Part shown: in pieces, positions 16,842 through 22,870 of the stretch | Position numbering within the stretch: position 1 is the stretch's first letter | Layout of the letters: the number at the start of each line of letters is the position of its first letter | Translations under genes and position numbers: made by a program | From: an uncultured Treponema sp. | GTDB lineage: Bacteria > Spirochaetota > Spirochaetia > Treponematales > Treponemataceae | Direction: 5' to 3' | NCBI GenBank assembly: GCA_946532115.1 | Contig: CAMNBC010000004.1 | Location: 1-46,117 of the forward strand | DNA length: 46,117 nucleotides | Notes under the pieces: model-generated | The model's input: the letters and a program-made list of their open reading frames with translations, nothing else | Told to the model about the DNA's origin: nothing | Database searches by the model: none

Positions 16842-17480
16842 TTATCTAACGTTGTTAATTATTCCATCAATAATAATCTTTGCACATTCCTGATTAAAAT
16901 AGAATAGATATCCTTCGTTTCCTTTTCCATTTTTATTAAATGGAGCAACCTTTTCAGGCTGTGCAGATAATAATTGTTCTTTAAGCTCGACAGGCTGAAC
17001 TGAATTCGCTAAATGTGCATACAAGGTGTGCAACAATCTTCCATGCTCAGGTTTATCTAAATCGTACGGCTTATCCGCATCACGAGCTTCACTCTGAGCT
17101 TCGCTTATTGCTGCCACTTGTTGATTAGTTTCATGAAAAATAATATCGCCCGTTTTTACATCTCCGATACTTTCCCAAAAACGAATAGTACGATTATCTG
17201 GAGAATGAGGGCAAAAAAGACAATTATTTTGCACTTCATTATTAAAAGATTTCGATTGAAAAACATAGAAAAAATTTGGTCTCTCTGTACAGGCAGTTTT
17301 ATAGGTATTGTCTGTTGTCTTTATTATCAATTTTTCTGAAACTAATTCAGAAATTGCATTCTGAATTTCCTCTTTATTATTTGTATTTCTGTTTGAAAAT
17401 AATTTAGTAATCTGATCTAAAGTAAGTTCTTCTCCGTAAGCCTTAAGAAGAATTCTAATTTTGTCTGTCATATTTGTCAT
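16842..17480 (-). CDS. winged-helix plus EVE/PUA-like protein, candidate specificity subunit of the McrBC system
   Basis: The 212-residue protein starts MTNMTDKIRILL behind TAGGAGT. The 17516 alternative start lacks a ribosome site. Residues about 1-70 look like a winged helix (LTLDQITKLFSNRNT). The rest reads FYVFQSKSF, then RFWESIGDVKTGDIIFHETN, with conserved Trp and 'GDIIF', as in EVE/YTH-like PUA folds that bind modified bases. Such domains are usually fused to McrB; here the module stands alone as the first gene of the operon. TATAAT at 17510-17505 is a plausible -10. The EVE assignment is inferred from pattern, not an alignment. Confidence 0.6.
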   Translation of the reverse strand: MTNMTDKIRILLKAYGEELTLDQITKLFSNRNTNNKEEIQNAISELVSEKLIIKTTDNTYKTACTERPNFFYVFQSKSFNNEVQNNCLFCPHSPDNRTIRFWESIGDVKTGDIIFHETNQQVAAISEAQSEARDADKPYDLDKPEHGRLLHTLYAHLANSVQPVELKEQLLSAQPEKVAPFNKNGKGNEGYLFYFNQECAKIIIDGIINNVR

Positions 17481-17701
17481 TTTTTTTACTCCTAATAATA
17501 TAAAATTATAACACACTTTATTAATTTAATCGTCATTTTTATGCCTATCAACGGCGCCTTCCCTAAAAATGTCAAAAAGCTTATAAGAACAAATTCCTTA
17601 TATATAGAATATACTTTTTTTAGACCAAATCTTCAAAAATTCGGGAAAAAACTTTGAAAAAAAGCTGAAAATCGTGTTTTCGCCAAAAAACATCCTACTT
17701 T

Positions 17702-17756
17702 TTTACGTTTAGTCTCATCCCCCTTATATTATTGGACTGAATATTATAAGGGGGAT
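17702..17756 (+). promoter_or_regulatory. promoter with 12-bp inverted repeat overlapping -10 and ribosome site of the FliM-like gene
   Basis: TTTACG (17702-17707), 17 bp, TATATT (17725-17730) form a promoter. A perfect inverted repeat, ATCCCCCTTATA (17717-17728) and TATAAGGGGGAT (17745-17756) with a 16-nt loop, covers the -10 on the left and the ribosome site AAGGGGG on the right. If transcription starts near 17737 the left arm is not in the RNA, so a DNA operator is likelier than an RNA hairpin; an upstream start would make it an RBS-blocking hairpin. The roughly 180 bp before it is AT-rich and shows no gene. Confidence 0.6.
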
Positions 17757-17761
17757 AAATT

Positions 17762-18928
17762 ATGAGTGAATCACCACTTAGTCAGGATGAAATAGAACAG
17801 CTTCTTGACGCAATTGCTGCTGGAGATGAAGAAGCAGAAGCGCTTAAACCAAAAACACCGTTATCATCATCATACACTAGAAAAATAAGACCTTTTGACT
17901 TTAAGCATCCTGATAAGTTCTTACATTCTCGCTTAAGAGAGCTTTCAAATGCTTTTGAAGACTTTATTAGGAAATTTCAACAGTTCTTAAAATCTGAATA
18001 TGATATTACAGCACAGATTCACCTTGCTGGATGTGACCAATTTCCTTTTGAAGAATTTTTCAGGGCCTTACCACCGCCTTCTCCGCTCTGTACCTTTGAC
18101 TGGATGGAAGGTTCCGGAGCTTTTCAAATAGCAGCAGATGTTTTTTTTCAAGGTATACTAGGTAAAGCACCAGACAAACCACAAAAGCTTAATGGACTTG
18201 AAGCGAGACTTTTTATGGGATACCTTTTCAAACCATTTGGGAAAATCCTTCAAACTTATTTTTCAAAGAAAGCAGGAAAAGGTCTTCCAGATTTTTCAAA
18301 TCAGAAATTCATTAGTGATTTTTTTATTCGTGATATTCCAATCTCGGATGATATGGGTGTAGTTGCCACTTTTTATATTAAGATAGGCCAGACTGAAGGC
18401 AACATAAATCTGTTCTTAAATCCAGATTGCATAAATTCTCTGAATGAAACTTCGTTCTTTAATATAACAAATGATGCTTCCTTTATTTCTCTCGCAACCC
18501 CTACTCCGAACACCATTGTAGAAATGGGCCGCTTTCATCTTGATGATGGAGAGAGCCTAAAAGAAAACTTGATTTACGAAACAAATAAGTTTAGTGGTGA
18601 GCCTCTCGACATCTACAAAGACGGAAAATATGCAGGCGAAGCAGAAGCTACAGTTATTAACGGTGATAACAAGGCTGCACGAGTTTTATCAAATATGTCC
18701 GACCTCGAAGAAAAAAAATTTAATGATTTCTTGAATACCAGGGTTATTTTTGGATGCTGTAAAACTGGTGATAACTTCGAGTTTGGAAAAGGTTGTATTT
18801 TTGAATTAAATGAAAATATCTTAGAGCCTGTAACAATTATCAAAAACAACAAAATTATTGGTTATGGCGAAATTGTAATTCCCGATGAGAATTTCTGTGT
18901 CAAAGTAACAAAAGTTGTAGATAAATAA
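17762..18928 (+). CDS. FliM-like flagellar motor switch protein with two SpoA domains (FliM-FliN-like fusion)
   Basis: The 388-residue protein opens LSQDEIEQLLDAI, the FliM CheY-P-binding peptide. A CheC-like middle follows (about residues 40-230), then a SpoA domain (NTIVEMGRFHLDDGESLKE, about 253-310). A second SpoA domain (FLNTRVIFGCCKTGDNFEFG to the end) resembles FliN. Classical FliM has one SpoA domain and FliN is separate. The switch complex forms the C-ring that sets rotation direction and takes part in export. The gene stands alone, away from any flagellar operon, and its N-terminal EIEQLL motif is kept. It may be a second, specialised switch protein. An unusual inverted repeat overlaps its promoter and ribosome site. 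Confidence 0.75.
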   Translation: MSESPLSQDEIEQLLDAIAAGDEEAEALKPKTPLSSSYTRKIRPFDFKHPDKFLHSRLRELSNAFEDFIRKFQQFLKSEYDITAQIHLAGCDQFPFEEFFRALPPPSPLCTFDWMEGSGAFQIAADVFFQGILGKAPDKPQKLNGLEARLFMGYLFKPFGKILQTYFSKKAGKGLPDFSNQKFISDFFIRDIPISDDMGVVATFYIKIGQTEGNINLFLNPDCINSLNETSFFNITNDASFISLATPTPNTIVEMGRFHLDDGESLKENLIYETNKFSGEPLDIYKDGKYAGEAEATVINGDNKAARVLSNMSDLEEKKFNDFLNTRVIFGCCKTGDNFEFGKGCIFELNENILEPVTIIKNNKIIGYGEIVIPDENFCVKVTKVVDK

Positions 18929-18979
18929 CGCTTTAATTCTCAACCCATTCCCTTACCTTGGGAATGAAAAAGCACAATA

Positions 18980-19225
18980 TTATATCTCGTAGTAATACCG
19001 GTTTTGCATGTCCTTGGTTAGAGGAACGTGGAGTTCGTTCTTCATAGCTGTGATGACCTTGTACAAAACCTTTTCACTAACACCACAGGAAAAGGCGTTA
19101 GCTGGGTCGTGAAGATTTTTCAGCTTCAAATGGATTGAAAGCTCTCTTACTGTAAATTTGTAGCCTAACTTGAAAACATCATCTATTGCTTTGATTCTTT
19201 TGTATTCATCGACTCCGCAGGACAT
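18980..19225 (-). CDS. small winged-helix DNA-binding protein
   Basis: The 81-residue protein is read from ATG 19225, where TGAGGA gives a ribosome site; an upstream ATG at 19276 has none. The pattern RIKAIDDVFKLGYKFTVREL, then SEKVLYKVITAMKNELHVPL and NRYYYE, closely follows the N-terminal winged helix of YafY/WYL-type regulators. The WYL sensor domain is missing, so it is a DNA-binding module alone. It is divergent from a sigma-factor gene. Its own -35 (TTGAGA, 19284-19279) and -10 (TATAAT, 19261-19256) are 17 bp apart, and the -35 lies in a 19-bp palindrome, so autoregulation is likely. Confidence 0.65.
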   Translation of the reverse strand: MSCGVDEYKRIKAIDDVFKLGYKFTVRELSIHLKLKNLHDPANAFSCGVSEKVLYKVITAMKNELHVPLTKDMQNRYYYEI

Positions 19226-19255
19226 TTTTTCCTCATTAACAAAAAAGTTATAAAA

Positions 19256-19295
19256 ATTATAAATTAATTTGGGCATTTTCTCAAGCTGTGAGAAA
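19256..19295. promoter_or_regulatory. divergent control region with palindrome TTTCTCA-N5-TGAGAAA
   Basis: The palindrome TTTCTCAAGCTGTGAGAAA is at 19277-19295. On the minus strand TTGAGA and TATAAT (spacer 17) serve the small winged-helix gene; on the plus strand CTATATACT near 19301-19309 may be the -10 of the sigma gene. A nearly identical palindrome occurs at 37318-37336 (17 of 19 bases equal). Confidence 0.65.
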
Positions 19296-19338
19296 GTACG
19301 CTATATACTGATATTCGGAGAGATAAAGAAGGAGGAAT

Positions 19339-20160
19339 ATGGTAAGAGATTTTTTTAAGAGTGAGGGAGTATCACTTTATGGCGCTTCACTTGCACCACT
19401 TTCTAAAACAGAAGAGATGGAGCTGGCAAAGCTCGCTGCAAACGGTGACATGCAGGCCCGCGAAACCTTAATCCGCGCAAATATTCGTTATGCGCTTAGT
19501 TACGCAAAAACCTTTTATGGTCACGGCCTTTCAAATGAGGAGGTTGATGAAGAGGCTGTTATTGGGCTGATAAAAGCTATAGACCATTTTGATTATACAA
19601 AGGGTAATAAGGTTATCACACTTGCTAAAATGTACATCATGAATGAGATTGTCTCGTCCTGTAACAAAAGCGGCTATATCCAGCGCCAAAGTGATGAACG
19701 CCTTAGAATGATTTTGAAAATCAACAAGGCCTTGAAAAAAATCAATACAGACTGCAGCCAGGACCAGCTTATCTATAAGCTGTCTGTGAAAACTGGTTTT
19801 AATCAAAAGCTTATTTCTGAGCTTCTCGAAGAGACCCTTCCTTGCGTAAGCTTGGATGAAGCTGCTAATGGCGAAATGGGAGAATCGAAGCTTTCTATTC
19901 TCCCAGATACAGTTTCTTATACTCCAGAAGAAACTGCTATTTATCATGTACAAAAACAGTATCTTTATGAAAACCTAGGAAAGCTTGATATACTTGAAAA
20001 ACAAATCATCTGTATGCTTTATGGACTTAAACCATACAAGCGCCCTTACTCTCTTGCCGAAATTGGCAAAACCCTGGGCGAATCAAAACAGTACATCCAT
20101 TACATTAAACAAAGAGCTCTTGAAAAGCTTAAAGATAATATGAGTGGATTGGCAGCATAA
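19339..20160 (+). CDS. sigma-70 family RNA polymerase sigma factor
   Basis: The 273-residue protein has sigma regions 2 to 4. Region 2 runs from LSKTEEMELAKLAANGDMQA to NKVITLAKMYIMNEIVSSCN. Region 3 lies around residues 125-165. Linker 3.2 is CVSLDEAANGEMGE. Region 4 is LGKLDILEKQIICMLYGL with helix-turn-helix SLAEIGKTLGESKQYIHYIK. Region 1.1 is absent, so it is an accessory sigma. In region 2.4 the residues matching E. coli Q437 and T440 are Asn and Val, so its -10 preference should differ from TATAAT. GAAGGAGGAAT precedes the ATG. It is divergent from a small winged-helix gene, with a palindrome between them. Confidence 0.85.
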   Translation: MVRDFFKSEGVSLYGASLAPLSKTEEMELAKLAANGDMQARETLIRANIRYALSYAKTFYGHGLSNEEVDEEAVIGLIKAIDHFDYTKGNKVITLAKMYIMNEIVSSCNKSGYIQRQSDERLRMILKINKALKKINTDCSQDQLIYKLSVKTGFNQKLISELLEETLPCVSLDEAANGEMGESKLSILPDTVSYTPEETAIYHVQKQYLYENLGKLDILEKQIICMLYGLKPYKRPYSLAEIGKTLGESKQYIHYIKQRALEKLKDNMSGLAA

Positions 20161-20240
20161 GCCGGCTAACCGGCAGATTCGCATTATCACAATAATTCTT
20201 CAATTTTATCTAATATCAATTGGTCTGCCGGAAGCCAATT
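20161..20240. repeat. nested inverted repeats between convergent genes
   Basis: GCCGG-CTAA-CCGGC (20161-20174) begins right at the sigma stop. CCGGCAGA (20170-20177) pairs with TCTGCCGG (20224-20231), and AATTGG (20218-20223) pairs with CCAATT (20235-20240). These can form a large hairpin between the two convergent genes. There is no T-run on either side, so it is at best a weak terminator. It was checked as an attC candidate and lacks GTTRRRY. Confidence 0.5.
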
Positions 20241-20268
20241 AACAGAACGTATTACTTGCTTCATCTCT

Positions 20269-22074
20269 TTAGTTCTTCCCTAAACACTTTTTTAAGAAGT
20301 CATAAGTCTCGCTCATTTTTTGCTCATTTGGCACAAAGATAAACATACCTTCGCGTCCTCGGGAAAGCAGGACTCGGTATGAGTTTTTTCGAATCTTATA
20401 TGGATCTTTTTGAGTTTTACTTCCAACCTTCAACTCCCACTTTCCATTCTCTCGAATAAAGTCATCACCCCAACACATGATTGGAAAATCCAATTCAAGT
20501 CCCTGTGCAGCAAACTCTGTTATACAACTTCGTAGTGAACAGCAAGAAAATAGACTGGATTTTTTATCCGCATACCATTGACCAGTAGATACCTTTCTCG
20601 TAGCAAAGTAAGAATTATCTATTCCATACTTTTCTAGATTTTTTGCTTTGGCAGAAGCAATCAATCCATATTTCTTTTCTGGTTCATTTTCATAACGCTG
20701 AGAAAAATACTCATTTGCTTTAGAAATATCTTGAATTAAATAGATTGGAAATTCCTTTAGGAGATTATTATCCTTTATAATCTGTTTTGCTGTATCTGCA
20801 TCACCATCAAGAACCGCATTAATCCATTTTGGTAATTGTAAAGCAGATTTAGAACGTAAAGAAGCACTAAGATTCAATTCATCAGCAATTGTAGGCTTCT
20901 CAAAGAACGAACTAATATGACTTGGACAACAGACTTCCCACGCTAATCCAGAAGCTTGAACTGCAGTATTCCATTGCCCGATTCCAGCCTCTTCTCCTGT
21001 ATTTATTTCCTGCCCTTCACCAATAAGGCCTACAAGAACAACACCATTCTTCTTTTTGGCAACATTCATAAAATCTCTTGGCTCAGAACAAGTACCACGT
21101 TTTGCCTTTGCAGTTTCATCATCCCAAGCTCTCTGTGCCTCGTCATAAATGATAATTGATTCTTTTGGAACAGCAGTTTTATTTCCACCATACGAAGTTA
21201 AAAATCCATTTACACTTGAAACAAAGTTCTTAGATTTAAGAACATACTGAAGAACTTCAACAAGAGGGCCATTTCCAGAAAGCATTACAGCATCTTGCTT
21301 AGTTTCAGAAGAATTATTAAAGGTAAACTGCAATCCAACCAATGTCTTACCAGCCCCTGGAACACCCGTTACAAACATCAAAAGATTTTTATGATTCTTT
21401 ATTGCTTCATCTGCCTTCTTCTGCATAAAGTCCAAAGTTTCATTTATCTTCAAACTCTTTGCAGTTCTAATTTGAGGCAACGGCTCATTATTAAAGAACT
21501 TTATAGCAGCAGAAAGAATTGTTGGAAGTGGTTGATATTCTCCTTCCAAAAATCCAATTGCATCAATTTCACAAGTATCCTCTTTGTATTTCAATAAGGA
21601 AGCAGCAAGTATTTCAGGACTTAAAATTTGAACATCATCATAAGTATCATTCTTATTCTGAGTTTTTGTAAGAACTAAGAATGGAACAACGGTTTTATCA
21701 AAACAATAGGAATGATATTCTCTTAAGTCACGAGTATAGCCTACTACCTGATCTATTTGAGAATGATGCTCTTCCGCATACTGCTTAAACTCAAGAACTA
21801 GAACCTTAGTTCCAGTCAAAAGAATTACATCTGGACGACGTCCCTCTTCACGTGGAAGGATATATTCAAGAATTACAATCCAATCTTCAGGAAGAGCTTT
21901 GAAGGAATCCTTCAAAACAGAGATTTCATTATTCCAAGCTCGTATTTGAGAATCTTCTGCCGGTTTATTATAAAGCTTTACGGCACCCTCTTTTAGACTC
22001 GTAAGAATATCCGCTTCTGAAGTTTTTAAAAATTCAGCAATAGTAGAATAAAAATAACAGTTTTGATTTGTCAT
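20269..22074 (-). CDS. DUF2075 DNA/RNA helicase-like protein with N-terminal PD-(D/E)XK nuclease
   Basis: In this 601-residue protein the N-terminal part has a nuclease-like pattern RRPDVILL (Asp82), then LVLEFKQY (Glu95, Lys97) and an IDQVVGYTRDL helix. Residues 232-244 carry Walker A FVTGVPGAGKT, and IIIYDEAQRAWDD at 308-320 is motif II. The C-terminus has LLSRGREGMFI, the motif VI-like end of DUF2075 (schlafen group-3-like) helicases. Such proteins occur in bacterial accessory regions and often with defence genes; the activity is not established. TATAAT at 22086-22081 lies six bases before the ATG, so the mRNA is probably leaderless. It is convergent with the sigma gene. Confidence 0.75.
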   Translation of the reverse strand: MTNQNCYFYSTIAEFLKTSEADILTSLKEGAVKLYNKPAEDSQIRAWNNEISVLKDSFKALPEDWIVILEYILPREEGRRPDVILLTGTKVLVLEFKQYAEEHHSQIDQVVGYTRDLREYHSYCFDKTVVPFLVLTKTQNKNDTYDDVQILSPEILAASLLKYKEDTCEIDAIGFLEGEYQPLPTILSAAIKFFNNEPLPQIRTAKSLKINETLDFMQKKADEAIKNHKNLLMFVTGVPGAGKTLVGLQFTFNNSSETKQDAVMLSGNGPLVEVLQYVLKSKNFVSSVNGFLTSYGGNKTAVPKESIIIYDEAQRAWDDETAKAKRGTCSEPRDFMNVAKKKNGVVLVGLIGEGQEINTGEEAGIGQWNTAVQASGLAWEVCCPSHISSFFEKPTIADELNLSASLRSKSALQLPKWINAVLDGDADTAKQIIKDNNLLKEFPIYLIQDISKANEYFSQRYENEPEKKYGLIASAKAKNLEKYGIDNSYFATRKVSTGQWYADKKSSLFSCCSLRSCITEFAAQGLELDFPIMCWGDDFIRENGKWELKVGSKTQKDPYKIRKNSYRVLLSRGREGMFIFVPNEQKMSETYDFLKKCLGKN

Positions 22075-22135
22075 AAAATGATTATAACATGATAAAAATA
22101 TAAATCAAAAATTTCTAGATTTTGATTTTACTTTT

Positions 22136-22164
22136 TTGCAAATCTCCCTATATTCTCACATACA
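22136..22164 (+). promoter_or_regulatory. TTGCCA-N17-CATANW class promoter A (clpP)
   Basis: TTGCAA at 22136-22141, 17 bp, CATACA at 22159-22164, preceded by CTCA. This is the same form as five other promoters in the window. The predicted start near 22171 gives a 123-nt clpP leader, which holds a terminator-like hairpin. Confidence 0.6.
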
Positions 22165-22212
22165 TGTAATAGTAAATGATTTTGAGTTTTGTTCTCATTA
22201 AACACCTCATAT

Positions 22213-22262
22213 CCCACAAGATAAATATAAAGTACCTCGTTTTTTATCTTGTGGGACTTTTT
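22213..22262 (+). terminator. terminator-like hairpin inside the clpP leader (possible attenuator)
   Basis: CCCACAAGATAAA (22213-22225) and TTTATCTTGTGGG (22243-22255) form a perfect 13-bp stem with a 17-nt loop, followed by ACTTTTTC. It lies between promoter A and the clpP start. A 30-codon open frame from ATG 22174 crosses it but has no ribosome site. It could stop most transcripts until an unknown signal allows readthrough. Confidence 0.65.
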
Positions 22263-22293
22263 CACTAGTAACTTATAACAGGAGAAAATATAT

Positions 22294-22854
22294 ATGTACA
22301 TTGAACCACGTTTACCAGACCACACAGACATTTGGACTGCTAACCTCAATAGCAGAATTGTGCATTGTTTCGGCGACATCGAAGAAAACATGGCCGAAAG
22401 TATTGTCGCCCAGCTTTTGTATCTCGATGCCCAGAATCACGAAGACATTCAGTTTTACATTAACAGTTATGGGGGAGATGTTACTGCAGGTCTTGCCATT
22501 TACGATACCCTGCAGCATATACAAAGCGACGTTCGTACCATTTGCGTTGGTAAAGCCATGAGCATGGGAGCCGTTTTGCTAAGTGGCGGAACAAAAGGAA
22601 AAAGAAGTGTACTTCCAAATGCAACTGTAATGATTCACCAGGCACTTGGCGGTGCTAAAGGCCAGTCGTCAGACGTAGAAATTGAGGCAGCTGAATTGAA
22701 ATTCACAAAAGAAAGCTTGAATTCAATACTTGCCAAAAACTGTAACAAAAGCCTGGAAGAAATAACACACGATACTGACCGTAATTTTTATATTCATGGT
22801 GCAGAAGCAGTGGAATACGGAATTGTGGATTCTGTTTTAAATAAAAGACAATAA
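22294..22854 (+). CDS. clpP: ClpP-family protease subunit, catalytic Asp replaced by Asn
   Basis: The 186-residue protein has no propeptide. The ClpP fold is clear: INSYGGDVTAGLAIYDT at 57-73, nucleophile Ser90 in GKAMSMGAVLL, His115 in TVMIHQALGG, and EAVEYGIVDSVL at the end. The residue aligning with E. coli catalytic Asp185 (precursor numbering) is Asn164 (DTDRNFY). Ser-His-Asn is known from Listeria ClpP1, which needs a partner ClpP for full activity, so this copy may work in a mixed tetradecamer. It is followed 16 bp later by a two-domain AAA+ ATPase rather than clpX. CAGGAGAAAA gives the ribosome site. It is an accessory paralogue; a housekeeping clpP probably lies elsewhere. Confidence 0.88.
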   Translation: MYIEPRLPDHTDIWTANLNSRIVHCFGDIEENMAESIVAQLLYLDAQNHEDIQFYINSYGGDVTAGLAIYDTLQHIQSDVRTICVGKAMSMGAVLLSGGTKGKRSVLPNATVMIHQALGGAKGQSSDVEIEAAELKFTKESLNSILAKNCNKSLEEITHDTDRNFYIHGAEAVEYGIVDSVLNKRQ

Positions 22855-22870
22855 GCAAGGGAGAAATGAT

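Noticed and set aside
17675-17710. TTCGCCA near 17675 as a further class member for the FliM-like gene
   Set aside because: No CATA at the right distance; TTTACG-N17-TATATT explains the gene better.
20161-20260. integron attC site after the sigma gene
   Set aside because: Large inverted repeats are present but neither RYYYAAC nor GTTRRRY is at the ends.
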